DNA of 52,459 bases from Bacteroidales bacterium (lineage in GTDB: Bacteria > Bacteroidota > Bacteroidia > Bacteroidales > UBA932). The DNA is taken from positions 1 through 52,459 of the forward strand of contig SUYP01000020.1 in NCBI GenBank assembly GCA_015060395.1, read 5' to 3'. Positions 24,791 through 33,701 of this stretch are shown here, piece by piece (positions within the stretch are counted from its first letter, which is position 1; each line of letters begins with the position of its first letter). The notes beneath the pieces were generated by a model that searched no databases, had not been told where the DNA came from, and worked only from the letters and a program-made list of their open reading frames with translations. Both the position numbers and the translations under genes were made by a program.

Positions 24791-26281
24791 ATGAAGAGAT
24801 TGTTTATGACCCTTCTGACTCTGGCTGCCGCTTGCACCTATGCTGATGCCAGAGAAGTCAGCGGTAGAGTGATATCCGGCAAGGAGAAGCTTGGCGGAGT
24901 CATTGTAACAGATGGCGAGAATTTCACCCAGACCAGAAAGAACGGCAGATTCAAGTTTGATATAAAGGATGATGCGGAGTTCGTATATATCGTGACTCCG
25001 GCCGGATATGCAGCGGACTGGTCTTCCGGAGTACCTGCATTTTACCAGAGGGCAGAAGGACAGGACAATTTTGTCTTCGACCTGCTCAAGACGGATGATT
25101 CAGGTGATTATTCCATCATCGCTGTGAGTGACCCGCAGACCAAGACAAAGAAGCATTTCGCACAGTTTTCGGGCCTTCCTATGGAAGAGCTGACAAAGAC
25201 GGCTTCTGAACTGGAGGGAGCGGTAGCCGGAATCATTCTGGGTGATATCTGCTGGGATTCATTGGAACTTCTTGAGGACTATAAGAAAGAGATCGTACGT
25301 ACCGGTGTTCCATTCTATCCTGTTGTAGGAAATCACGACCACGAACTTGCTGCCAAAGGAGATTTGGAGACTACTGCTGTTTACAGAAAGGCGATGGGCC
25401 CCGAGAATTATGCTTTCTTCCTCGGAAAGGATCTCGTGATCGCATTGGACAATATCATATATGACACGCAGAAGCAGTACAAGGAGGGATATGCGCCTCA
25501 CGTCCTGAACTGGGTGCGCGGACTTATGGAATTTGTATCAGAGGATGCCGATCTATTTGTGGCTCAGCACGGAACAGTCTTCAGATGGTTTACTCCTGAG
25601 GAACCGTGGATTGTGGCGACTCAGGAATTCTTCGACATCGTGAGCGGTCACAAGGTAAGTTTCATCTCAGGCCATACACACATCTCCAACAATATGATAT
25701 ATGGCGAAGATATAGTGGAGCATAATGTGGCTGCTATCTGTGCTTCCTGGTGGGATACATATTATTGTACAGACGGTACTCCTTCAGGATACAAGATCTT
25801 TACTTCCAAGGACGGAGAACTGGAGTGGTACTACAAGTCATTGGGCAAGGGCAGGGACTATCAGGTCGAATTCTTTATGCCTGGCGAGTCACCTCTTCAT
25901 CCTGAATGCATAGTTGCCAATGTCTGGGACTGGGATTCTGACTGGAAGGTGGAGTGGTTCCAGGACGGTAAGTCGATGGGAGTGCTCGAACCTGTCTTCG
26001 ACCTTTCGCCGAACTATATCAAGGATATAAACGCCACTTTCAAGGGCAAGAAGATCCCAGGATATAAACAGCCGCGTCTCAACTGGCACTATTTCGCGGC
26101 CGCTCCTGACAAGGATGCAAAGATTGTGAAGATCGTGGTTACCGGACGCTTCGGACAGAAGTGGGAGTGTGATGTGGATATGTCAAGGTACTCTGATGTC
26201 GGGGCCGAGAAGATTGTTCCGGAAGGACTGCCTGAGAATGCCGTGCAGATGCTCAAGGATGCAGGAATATTTAAAATGTAA
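24791..26281 (+). CDS. Secreted calcineurin-like phosphodiesterase (496 aa)
   Basis: The start is the ATG at 24791 (MKRLFMTLLTLAAACTYADA, a signal peptide), not the upstream frame opening. The N-terminal beta domain (REVSGRVISGKEKLGGVIVTD region) leads into the phosphoesterase domain with SDPQ near 111, GDICWD, GNHDHE near 180 and GHTHIS near 293, then a C-terminal beta domain with the YNVWDWDSDWKV-type motif (VANVWDWDSDWKVEW). The usual fourth-motif proline is missing (QHGTV rather than HSP or HAP). It is a close paralog of the next gene, which adds a GDPD domain. Confidence 0.85.
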   Translation: MKRLFMTLLTLAAACTYADAREVSGRVISGKEKLGGVIVTDGENFTQTRKNGRFKFDIKDDAEFVYIVTPAGYAADWSSGVPAFYQRAEGQDNFVFDLLKTDDSGDYSIIAVSDPQTKTKKHFAQFSGLPMEELTKTASELEGAVAGIILGDICWDSLELLEDYKKEIVRTGVPFYPVVGNHDHELAAKGDLETTAVYRKAMGPENYAFFLGKDLVIALDNIIYDTQKQYKEGYAPHVLNWVRGLMEFVSEDADLFVAQHGTVFRWFTPEEPWIVATQEFFDIVSGHKVSFISGHTHISNNMIYGEDIVEHNVAAICASWWDTYYCTDGTPSGYKIFTSKDGELEWYYKSLGKGRDYQVEFFMPGESPLHPECIVANVWDWDSDWKVEWFQDGKSMGVLEPVFDLSPNYIKDINATFKGKKIPGYKQPRLNWHYFAAAPDKDAKIVKIVVTGRFGQKWECDVDMSRYSDVGAEKIVPEGLPENAVQMLKDAGIFKM

Positions 26282-26287
26282 CAATAT

Positions 26288-28531
26288 ATGAAGAAGATCT
26301 TTTTGATGCTCCTTGCTATGGGAGCAATATCCCTTTCGGCCGAGGCCAGAAAAGTAAAGGGAAATGTCATTTCCGGAGAGGAAAAGCTCTCGGGAGTGAT
26401 CGTGACAGATGGAACCAACTTCACGCAGACAAAGAAGAACGGAAAGTTTTCCTTTGAGATCAAGGATGATGCAGAGTTCGTCTATATCGTGACTCCGGCC
26501 GGCTATGCAGGTGAGTGGTCAACCGGCGTCCCTGCTTTCTTCAAGAGGGCTGAAGGTGTGAAGAAATTTACTTTTGATCTTGTAAAGACAGATACCAGGG
26601 GTGACTACAGTATTGTTGCAGTAGGTGACCCTCAACCGTCATCAGCAGAACATTTCGGGATCTTTGCAGGCGAGCCCCTTGAAGACCTTTCCAAGACTAC
26701 GAACACTCTCGGACTCTCTGCTGTGGGTGTGGCTCTTGGTGACATCAGCTGGGACAAGCCGGAGCGTCTGGATGACTGGAAACGTGAGATTGTCCGTACC
26801 GGCATCCCTTTCTATCCTGTGATCGGTAACCACGACCATCTGCGTAAGCAGGGAGGTGACCTTCAGAGCTCCGCAGAATACAGAAAAAGGATGTGCCCGG
26901 AGAATTATGCCTTCTTTATAGGCAAGGATGTCTTCTTCTCCGTTGACAATATCATTTATACTGCAGAGAAGGGTTATAATGAAGGCTATGCGGATCACGT
27001 GCTTGCCTTTGTCAGGGGAGTGATGAAATATGTGCAGGCTGATGCAGATGTGTATATCGCCCAGCATTCTCCTCTTGCTGGCCGTGATGTCGGAAAGAGA
27101 ATCCTCGGCACTTCGGATATGCTCAATCTGATCGAAGGCCATAAGACCCTTTTCCTTTCAGGACACAACCATCTCAGCAAGCCATATACCTACGGCAATG
27201 ATGTGACCGAGCATAATATAGCATCGATATGCGGAACCTGGTGGGATGCATACCATTGTGCAGACGGAAGTCCTAGAGGATACAAGGTATATACCAAGGA
27301 TTCGGGAAAACTTACCTGGTATTATAAGGCGATAGGTCAGGACAGGAATTTCCAGGTGGAGATATTCAAGCCAGGCCAGACCTTGAAGCATCCGAACAGC
27401 GTCATCGCCAACGTATGGGACTGGGATCCTGCGTGGAAGGTAGAGTGGTATGAGGACGGCAAGCCTATGGGAAAGATGGAAAAGGTCAAGGAGTATTCTC
27501 CATACCATATAGCAGAGATGAAGGCGAAGTATGAGCCTCTCGGCAAGGAGCCTGCATCCTGGAAGAGCACCAGAACAGGTGAACATTATTTCGCGGCTAC
27601 TCCGAGCCAGTATGCCAAGACAGTGACCGTGTCGGTTACAAGCCGTTTCGGACAGACCTGGGTGTATGATGTGGATATGACCGATTATGTTGATGTGCAG
27701 GCTCATAGAGGAGGCGCAGGCCTTATGCCGGAGAATACCATAGAGGCTATGAAGCACGCCCTCGACCTGGGAGTCAATACACTTGAACTTGACCTCCAGA
27801 TCAGCCAGGACGGACAGATCGTCGTTTCGCACGACCCTTATTTCCATCATCGTTACGCCATCCGCCCTGACGGCAGCAATATTCAGAAAGACGATCCTAA
27901 AGAATACATCTATACGATGCCTTACAGCGAGGTTGTGAAGTACGATGTCGGAAGCCGTCCGAGCGAGGTGTGGCCGGAGAAGGCTTGTATAAAGACTGTG
28001 AAGCCTCTTGCAAGCGATCTGATAGATTTCGTGGAGAACTATACGAAGGAGAACGGACTGTCTCCTGTAAGATATAATATCGAGATCAAGTCCAGGGATG
28101 CCAAGGGCGAAGGACAGAACTGGCCGACATACGACAGGTTTGTCAGCGAATGCTGCAAGCTCCTTCATTCCAAGCATCTGGGAGATAGGCTTGTGGTGCA
28201 GAGCTTTGATGTGAGAGCACTCAATTATATGCACGAGAAATATCCTGAGTTCATCCTTTCTTATCTGGTGGATGCAAAGGCTGGAGATTTCGACACTTTT
28301 ATGGCCAAGCTGAAGTTCACTCCGCAGTGGCTCAGTCCTCATCACAGCATTACGGATGAGGCTCTTGTGGAGAAATGCCGTGAAAAGGGCATCAGGATAG
28401 TTCCGTGGACTGTTGACAAGCCTGAGGATATCAAGAGAATCCTCGGCCTGAAGGTAGAGGCTATAATATCAAACTATCCTGACAGGGTGCTCCATCAGAC
28501 CAGAGGATATGTGATGCCGGTTCACAGATAA
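26288..28531 (+). CDS. Phosphodiesterase fused to glycerophosphodiester phosphodiesterase (747 aa)
   Basis: Signal peptide (MKKIFLMLLAMGAISLSAEA), then the same N-terminal and metallophosphoesterase domains as the previous gene (GDPQ near 111, GNHDH near 179, QHSPL, GHNHLS near 291, VIANVWDWDPAWKVEW), and from about residue 470 a GDPD domain. The latter has HRGGAGLMPENT, ELDLQIS and VVSHDP, the His, Glu/Asp and His catalytic and metal-binding set, and a C-terminal RIVPWTVDKPEDI motif. GDPDs release glycerol-3-phosphate from glycerophosphodiesters, which fits GlpT in the same locus. Joining two phosphodiesterases in one secreted chain suggests sequential cleavage. Confidence 0.88.
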   Translation: MKKIFLMLLAMGAISLSAEARKVKGNVISGEEKLSGVIVTDGTNFTQTKKNGKFSFEIKDDAEFVYIVTPAGYAGEWSTGVPAFFKRAEGVKKFTFDLVKTDTRGDYSIVAVGDPQPSSAEHFGIFAGEPLEDLSKTTNTLGLSAVGVALGDISWDKPERLDDWKREIVRTGIPFYPVIGNHDHLRKQGGDLQSSAEYRKRMCPENYAFFIGKDVFFSVDNIIYTAEKGYNEGYADHVLAFVRGVMKYVQADADVYIAQHSPLAGRDVGKRILGTSDMLNLIEGHKTLFLSGHNHLSKPYTYGNDVTEHNIASICGTWWDAYHCADGSPRGYKVYTKDSGKLTWYYKAIGQDRNFQVEIFKPGQTLKHPNSVIANVWDWDPAWKVEWYEDGKPMGKMEKVKEYSPYHIAEMKAKYEPLGKEPASWKSTRTGEHYFAATPSQYAKTVTVSVTSRFGQTWVYDVDMTDYVDVQAHRGGAGLMPENTIEAMKHALDLGVNTLELDLQISQDGQIVVSHDPYFHHRYAIRPDGSNIQKDDPKEYIYTMPYSEVVKYDVGSRPSEVWPEKACIKTVKPLASDLIDFVENYTKENGLSPVRYNIEIKSRDAKGEGQNWPTYDRFVSECCKLLHSKHLGDRLVVQSFDVRALNYMHEKYPEFILSYLVDAKAGDFDTFMAKLKFTPQWLSPHHSITDEALVEKCREKGIRIVPWTVDKPEDIKRILGLKVEAIISNYPDRVLHQTRGYVMPVHR

Positions 28532-28540
28532 CAGCAGATA

Positions 28541-30388
28541 CTACAGATTTTCAGAGAGCTCCAGCCAACGGAGCTCTTTTTCGTCTGTAAGCTCCATTAT
28601 CTGGCCGATACGCTCCGATGTGGCCTGAAGCTGGTCGAAGGGCATTGTGCCGCTGCTGAGCTTTGCTTCAAGGTCAGCCTTTTCAGCAGCCAAGGCCTCC
28701 AGATCCTTCTCCAGCTGTTCAAGCTCCTTCTGTTCCTTATAGCTAAGCTTCTTCTTTTTGGCAGTGGGCTCGGCTCCGGATGTCCTTGCCGCCTCCTTGG
28801 CGGCCTTCTCTTTTGCCGCTTTTTCTTCGGCACGGGCGATGGACCGCTGCTCCGCTTCGTATTCCTTGATGAATTCGCGATATTCGCTATAACTTCCGAC
28901 AAAGTCCTTTACCAGGCCGTCTCCACAGAAGATAAACAGGTGATCGACCAGTTTGTCAAGGAAATGGCGGTCGTGAGAGACGATGATCAGAGACCCGCTG
29001 AATTCCTTGAGGTAGTCTTCCAGAATGTTGAGCGTGACAATGTCCAGGTCATTCGTTGGCTCGTCCAGGATAAGCAGGTTGGGCTGCTGCATCAGTATCG
29101 TCAGGAGATACAGTCTGCGCTTTTCTCCTCCGCTGAGTTTCTCGATCTTGTTGTTGAGCATCTCGTGAGGGAAGAGGAAGCGGTTGAGGAGCCAGGTGTC
29201 GTTCACGATGTCAAGGACAGTGTCGTTCGGGTTGAAAGACATTCCGCTCTGATGGTAGTAGCCTATCTTAAGAGACTCTCCTCGCTCTATGACGCCCGTC
29301 ATAATTCCCTGGGATGACTGTGGAGGAACTTCAGTCATCTCCTGTACCATCTCCGGAGTATAATTTCCGGTGATAAGGTTCAGGAAGGTTGATTTGCCGG
29401 CTCCGTTACGGCCTACGATGCCGACTTTCTCGTACCTCTGGAAATTGTATGTGAACCCGTCCAGATAGCATTTGTCTCCATAATAGAAGCTCAGATCCTT
29501 GCAGTTGATGATCTTGGTACCTAGTCTGGTGGCTCCCTTCATAGCCTCCATACTTACCTGCTTCTGCGTATAGACCTGAGATGCCCTGTCCTTGAGGTCA
29601 TAGAAGGCATTGATCCTGTATCTTGCTTTCCCGGTACGTGCGCAAGGGGTACTGCGGATCCATTCGAGCTCGCGACGGAGTATATTGCGTACCTTGTCGG
29701 TCTCGGCATTATAGTTGGCTATCCTCTCCTCGCGCTTTTCCAGATAGTTCTGATAATTGCCCTTGTATGTGTAAACGGCTCCGTGATCCATCTCCATCAC
29801 GATATTGCAGACTCTGTCAAGGAAATAGCGGTCGTGAGTCACCATCAGAAGCGTACAGCGGGAACGGCTAAGATATCCTTCCAGAAACTCTATTGCATCG
29901 ATGTCCAGATGGTTGGTAGGCTCATCCATAATGAAGAATTCTGCCTCGGAGGCCAGCATCTGGGTGATCGCAACACGTTTTACCTCTCCTCCGGAAAGCT
30001 CTTTCATCTTCTGGTCCGGATCCGCAAGGTTGAAATTGGTCAGAAACTTCACGACCCTGCGCTCATATTCCCAAAGATGTTCCTGATCCAGCCCCTTGGT
30101 GAACTCTGTGCTGGATGACATTATCTGGTCAAAGATGCTCTTCTCCGGATCGAAATCGTACTCCTGTTCCAGAAAGGCTATCTTTATATCTTTCAGGAAC
30201 ATAATCTTTCCGCCCGAATCAGACTTGTCCTTTCCGGCCAATATCCTCATCAGCGAAGTCTTTCCTGTGCCGTTAGGAGCAATGAGAGCGATCTTGTCGC
30301 CCTCATTGATATTGAACCCTATGTGCTCGAACAGAACCTTCGGACCGTAGCTCTTCGAAATATTCTCAATCTGTAAATAGCTGGCCAT
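28541..30388 (-). CDS. uup: ABC-F ATPase, Uup type
   Basis: A 615-residue cytoplasmic protein with two ATP-binding cassettes and no membrane domain. Walker A motifs APNGTGKTS and GRNGAGKST, LSGGEVKR and LSGGEKRR signatures, and MDEPTNHLD and LDEPTNDLD Walker B motifs are seen. A C-terminal Lys/Glu-rich coiled coil (about 515-615) is the feature that separates Uup from other ABC-F proteins. Uup-type factors act at the ribosome and in DNA-related processes. The last codons overlap a terminator serving the convergent phosphodiesterase operon. Confidence 0.9.
   Translation of the reverse strand: MASYLQIENISKSYGPKVLFEHIGFNINEGDKIALIAPNGTGKTSLMRILAGKDKSDSGGKIMFLKDIKIAFLEQEYDFDPEKSIFDQIMSSSTEFTKGLDQEHLWEYERRVVKFLTNFNLADPDQKMKELSGGEVKRVAITQMLASEAEFFIMDEPTNHLDIDAIEFLEGYLSRSRCTLLMVTHDRYFLDRVCNIVMEMDHGAVYTYKGNYQNYLEKREERIANYNAETDKVRNILRRELEWIRSTPCARTGKARYRINAFYDLKDRASQVYTQKQVSMEAMKGATRLGTKIINCKDLSFYYGDKCYLDGFTYNFQRYEKVGIVGRNGAGKSTFLNLITGNYTPEMVQEMTEVPPQSSQGIMTGVIERGESLKIGYYHQSGMSFNPNDTVLDIVNDTWLLNRFLFPHEMLNNKIEKLSGGEKRRLYLLTILMQQPNLLILDEPTNDLDIVTLNILEDYLKEFSGSLIIVSHDRHFLDKLVDHLFIFCGDGLVKDFVGSYSEYREFIKEYEAEQRSIARAEEKAAKEKAAKEAARTSGAEPTAKKKKLSYKEQKELEQLEKDLEALAAEKADLEAKLSSGTMPFDQLQATSERIGQIMELTDEKELRWLELSENL
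28555..28581 (+). terminator. Terminator of the MBL/PDE/GDPD operon
   Basis: AGAGCTCC (28555-28562) pairs with GGAGCTCT (28570-28577), followed by T. It lies inside the 3' end of the convergent uup gene. Confidence 0.75.
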
Positions 30389-30417
30389 ATCAGATTTTCT
30401 GAAAAAATATTACGTTT

Positions 30418-30579
30418 GTCAGAAATATTGTATAGTATGGAAAGGACGTGCCACCCCCGGCTAGGGGTCGTGAGCGACCAAGCAAACAGCCCAGTGGGCT
30501 TTTGCCGCGAACAGCCTGCGGCAGCAGGACAAGCGCAGCGAAGGCGGGGGTCCTTGGAATACTATATGATATTTCTGAC
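30418..30579. repeat. Palindromic structured intergenic element
   Basis: Two 30-base arms (30418-30447 and 30550-30579) are inverted repeats with 25 matching positions. They enclose about 100 GC-rich bases with three perfect hairpins: GGTCG/CGACC, AGCCC/GGGCT and GCCGC/GCGGC. It fills the space between trkA and uup, and one arm touches the trkA stop codon. No coding frame fits. It resembles an interspersed palindromic repeat or a MITE; a small structured RNA is the alternative. Confidence 0.6.
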
Positions 30580-31937
30580 TATTTGAAAAATTTGTCAACT
30601 TCCTTCACAGCCTCAGGCAGTGCGAACACCGCGACTCTGTCGTATGCCTGTATGTGTGTATCTCCGACAGCGATGTACGATTCATTTCCCCTAATGACAC
30701 CGCCAACGATGGCATTACTAGGGAAATTCATATCCTTGAGAGGCTTCTTTGTGATGGCCGTGTCCGGAGCCACGATATATTCCAGCACCTCAGCATTAGT
30801 ACCGCTCATATATTTGATGAACCTGACCTTGTTGCTGAGCGTGAACTTGAAGATTCGTCCGGCTGTAATCAGTTTCTTGTTGATGACGGCATCGACTCCC
30901 ATACTCTCCGCAAGGCGGATATATTCTATGTTCTCGACTTCTGCAATGACTCTCGCAATACCCAGACTTTTCGCTGCTACGCAGGCCAGGATATTGGTCT
31001 CAGAATTGTTTGTAACTGCTACAAACGCATCATATTCCTTGATGGACTCTTCAAGAAGCATATCGGAATTGCGACCGTCTCCGTTGACCACGATCACATT
31101 GCTCGGAAGTTTTTCCGAAAGATCCAGACACTTTGCCTTGTTCATTTCTATCAGCTTTACGGAATCCAGCTCCTTGGCCATCTGCTTAGCTACCATTTCT
31201 CCGATAGGACTTCCTCCGAGGATCATCACACTGTTCACCTCGATATTCCTCTTGCCGATATATTTCATCAGCATATCCATTCCTTCGCGGAGCGAAATGA
31301 TGAATACCAGATCGTGATATTTGAACTTAGTGTCAAATTTCGGGATGATCGTGCTGTTGCCACGGGATATGGCAACAACTCGGAATTTCAGTCCGTCAGC
31401 AGCAGCCACATTACTGAATTCCGCCATATTCATACCTATCAGAGGCGAGTCCTCTTCCAGCTTGAAAACTCCGATCTGAAGCCTTCCGCGTGCGAAATCC
31501 ATCGAGTCTGTAGATGCTGTCCTCTTCAGAAGCTCGACAATCTCTCCTGCAGCGATCTTTTCCGGATAGAAGAGAAGGTCTATGCCCATTTCAGTGAAGA
31601 GGTATTTGTTCTCGTATGAGAGATACTCCTCGTTGTTGATGCGCGCTGTAGCCTTCTTGCTTCCCATCTTCTTTGCGAGCATAGCGCTGACTATATTGAC
31701 ATCCTGCGAGTCTGAAGGGTTGACGGCAATGAACAGATCAGCGCTCGCAACACCGGCTTCGTGCAAGGTCTTGATTGCCGAGGGGTTGCCCTCCACTGTG
31801 ACTACATCGGTCGTGGCGGAGAGTGCATCAAGCCTTTCCTGCCTTTCATCAATGACAGTTATTTCGTTTGCTTCATTACTGAGCATCTTTGCAAGGTGAG
31901 AACCGACTTCACCCGCACCGGCGATCACGATCTTCAT
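30579..31937 (-). CDS. trkA: Trk potassium uptake regulatory protein TrkA
   Basis: A 452-residue cytoplasmic NAD-binding regulator of the Trk potassium transporter. It has two RCK_N Rossmann domains, the first starting MKIVIAGAGEVGSHLAKML and the second at about residue 230 (VMILGGSPIGEMVAKQ), each followed by an RCK_C domain; this double arrangement is standard for TrkA. The membrane subunit TrkH/TrkG is not in the window. It lies 3 bases downstream of the glycosyltransferase gene and is likely cotranscribed with it. Confidence 0.93.
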   Translation of the reverse strand: MKIVIAGAGEVGSHLAKMLSNEANEITVIDERQERLDALSATTDVVTVEGNPSAIKTLHEAGVASADLFIAVNPSDSQDVNIVSAMLAKKMGSKKATARINNEEYLSYENKYLFTEMGIDLLFYPEKIAAGEIVELLKRTASTDSMDFARGRLQIGVFKLEEDSPLIGMNMAEFSNVAAADGLKFRVVAISRGNSTIIPKFDTKFKYHDLVFIISLREGMDMLMKYIGKRNIEVNSVMILGGSPIGEMVAKQMAKELDSVKLIEMNKAKCLDLSEKLPSNVIVVNGDGRNSDMLLEESIKEYDAFVAVTNNSETNILACVAAKSLGIARVIAEVENIEYIRLAESMGVDAVINKKLITAGRIFKFTLSNKVRFIKYMSGTNAEVLEYIVAPDTAITKKPLKDMNFPSNAIVGGVIRGNESYIAVGDTHIQAYDRVAVFALPEAVKEVDKFFK

Positions 31938-31940
31938 ATT

Positions 31941-33038
31941 CTAAAAACTGTAAAAATCCTTATCCTTTATACTGGTGAATATACCTTCACCCTTCAGAAT
32001 GGATCTGAGTACGATCCATTTCCTGTATATCCCTGTTACCCTTCCTTTTTCAGTGCGTATATAATCCGCAATCTCTTCACGGCTGATCATCCTGCGCATA
32101 GAACGGGCATCCTTATGTGCCTTATACACCGATCGGAAGCACTCTAACCTCAATGTGAGCAGATATACGGCCGCTGACATTCCGTCCAGACATTTCCTCA
32201 GGAATATTCTTGCGGAGGCCTTTCTGAAAGCCTTTGCGGCTGCTTTTTCTGCCGGCAGGCTCTTGAACTCCAGTGCAAATGTCTTGGCAAGATTGTTCTC
32301 GAGCATAAGAAGGTTGTTCCTGTAGTTGAGGTACAGCTTGAACGGAGATGTGGCAGGAAGTGTGCCTCCTCCCACGTGATATACGACTGATTCGGGCACA
32401 ACTGTAACTTTATAACCTTCCAGCTGCATCCTCCAGCACAGATCGATTTCTTCCATATGAGCGAAGAATCTGTCGTCAAGTCCGCCGAGCTTCCTGTAAA
32501 GGCTGCTTCTGACCATCAGGCAGGCGCCTGTCGCCCAGAATACATCAGCTGGTGCATCATACTGTCCTCGGTCCGTTTCCAGACGCTTGAGCACTCTTCC
32601 ACGACAGAAAGGGTACCCGTATCTGTCTATATATCCTCCGGCGGCCCCGGCATACTCGAATTTATCCCTGTCCTGCCAGCTGTGGAGCTTTGGGGCGCAG
32701 GCACCGCATTCAGGATGGTCTTCCATCCATTTGACTAGTGGGCCCAGCCAGTTTTCCGTGACTTCTATGTCTGAGTTGATCAATACAAAGAGATCGGACT
32801 CTATTTCTCCGAAAGCCTTGTTGTATCCGCCTGTAAAGCCATAGTTCCTGTCGAATTCCAAAGTCCTGACATCCGGGAAGAGGTCTTTCATAACCTGACG
32901 GGATCCGTCTGTCGAAGCGTTGTCAGCGACAATCACTTCCGCATCCTCTACTTTGGAAACAGACTGCAGAAGGCCAGGAAGGAATTCCTTGAGGAATCCT
33001 TCCGTGTTCCAGTTCAATATGACAACAGCCGTCTTCAT
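31941..33038 (-). CDS. Family 2 glycosyltransferase (365 aa)
   Basis: The N-terminal GT-A domain has VVILNWNTEGFL, IVADNASTDGS, a GFTGGYNKAF segment and NSDIEV (DXD-like), then ATGACLMVR and HMEEIDLCWRM, typical of GT2 enzymes related to rhamnosyltransferases. It transfers a nucleotide sugar to a glycan or lipid acceptor; the exact one is unknown. A C-terminal tail of about 120 residues has a basic helix-rich character with no clear transmembrane domain. It lies between slyD (10 bases upstream) and trkA, apart from any capsule or LPS cluster. Confidence 0.88.
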   Translation of the reverse strand: MKTAVVILNWNTEGFLKEFLPGLLQSVSKVEDAEVIVADNASTDGSRQVMKDLFPDVRTLEFDRNYGFTGGYNKAFGEIESDLFVLINSDIEVTENWLGPLVKWMEDHPECGACAPKLHSWQDRDKFEYAGAAGGYIDRYGYPFCRGRVLKRLETDRGQYDAPADVFWATGACLMVRSSLYRKLGGLDDRFFAHMEEIDLCWRMQLEGYKVTVVPESVVYHVGGGTLPATSPFKLYLNYRNNLLMLENNLAKTFALEFKSLPAEKAAAKAFRKASARIFLRKCLDGMSAAVYLLTLRLECFRSVYKAHKDARSMRRMISREEIADYIRTEKGRVTGIYRKWIVLRSILKGEGIFTSIKDKDFYSF

Positions 33039-33048
33039 CGATCATCTG

Positions 33049-33639
33049 CTAATGGCAGCCGCATCCGCAGTCACCATCGTGTTCTTCTCCGCAGTGTCCG
33101 CCCTCGCATCCGCCGCAGTCAGAACCACCGTGGCATCCGCCGCATCCGCAGCTGTGTACGAACTCTCCGTGCAATCCTTCTGTGAGCTCTTTTTCAGTAG
33201 CCTCGCGTACAGAGAGCACTTCGCCTGTAAAATGAAGTGTCTTGCCTGCCATCTGGTGATTGAGGTCCATCTTTACGGAGTCCTCACTTACTTCCAGGAC
33301 AACTCCCGGAATCACCCCACCCATACTGTTCATCATAGGGATGGTGTTCCCTGGTACAAGAAGGTCCTCGCGAACTTCTCCGTTCACCTCAAATGCCGCT
33401 TTCGGAAGGTCGATGATCCTGCTTGGATCTACTTCGCCGTATCCGTCTGCCGGTGAGAGAGTCACGTCGAATGTGGCTCCGGGCTCCATACCCTCTATGT
33501 GAGCCTCGAGTTTTGGCAGGAGGCTGCCTGTTCCGTGGATGTAATCCAGTGGTCTTTCTTTAGTCGTACGGTCAACGACCTGGCCGTCAACCTCGAGTTC
33601 GTAGCTGAATTCTACTACTTTGTTTGCTTCAATCTTCAT
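33049..33639 (-). CDS. slyD: FKBP-type peptidyl-prolyl isomerase, SlyD type
   Basis: A 196-residue protein with an FKBP domain interrupted by an IF (insert-in-flap) chaperone domain: FSYELEVDGQVVDRTTKERPLDYIHGTGSLLPKLE then the ADGYGE and NHQMAGKTLHF motifs. The C-terminal 30 residues are very rich in Cys, Gly and His (CGCGGCHGGSDCGGC), the metal-binding tail of SlyD proteins. It catalyses prolyl isomerisation and may buffer nickel or zinc. It heads the slyD-GT2-trkA run. Confidence 0.92.
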   Translation of the reverse strand: MKIEANKVVEFSYELEVDGQVVDRTTKERPLDYIHGTGSLLPKLEAHIEGMEPGATFDVTLSPADGYGEVDPSRIIDLPKAAFEVNGEVREDLLVPGNTIPMMNSMGGVIPGVVLEVSEDSVKMDLNHQMAGKTLHFTGEVLSVREATEKELTEGLHGEFVHSCGCGGCHGGSDCGGCEGGHCGEEHDGDCGCGCH

Positions 33640-33701
33640 ATTCTGTTTCTTTATATATTGTCTTGTTTAAAGATGCTTCACTTCGTTCAGCATAATATGC
33701 C

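Noticed and set aside
30654..31619. A 321-codon plus-strand frame antisense to trkA
   Set aside because: It is a codon-bias shadow of trkA; the minus strand has both RCK domains.
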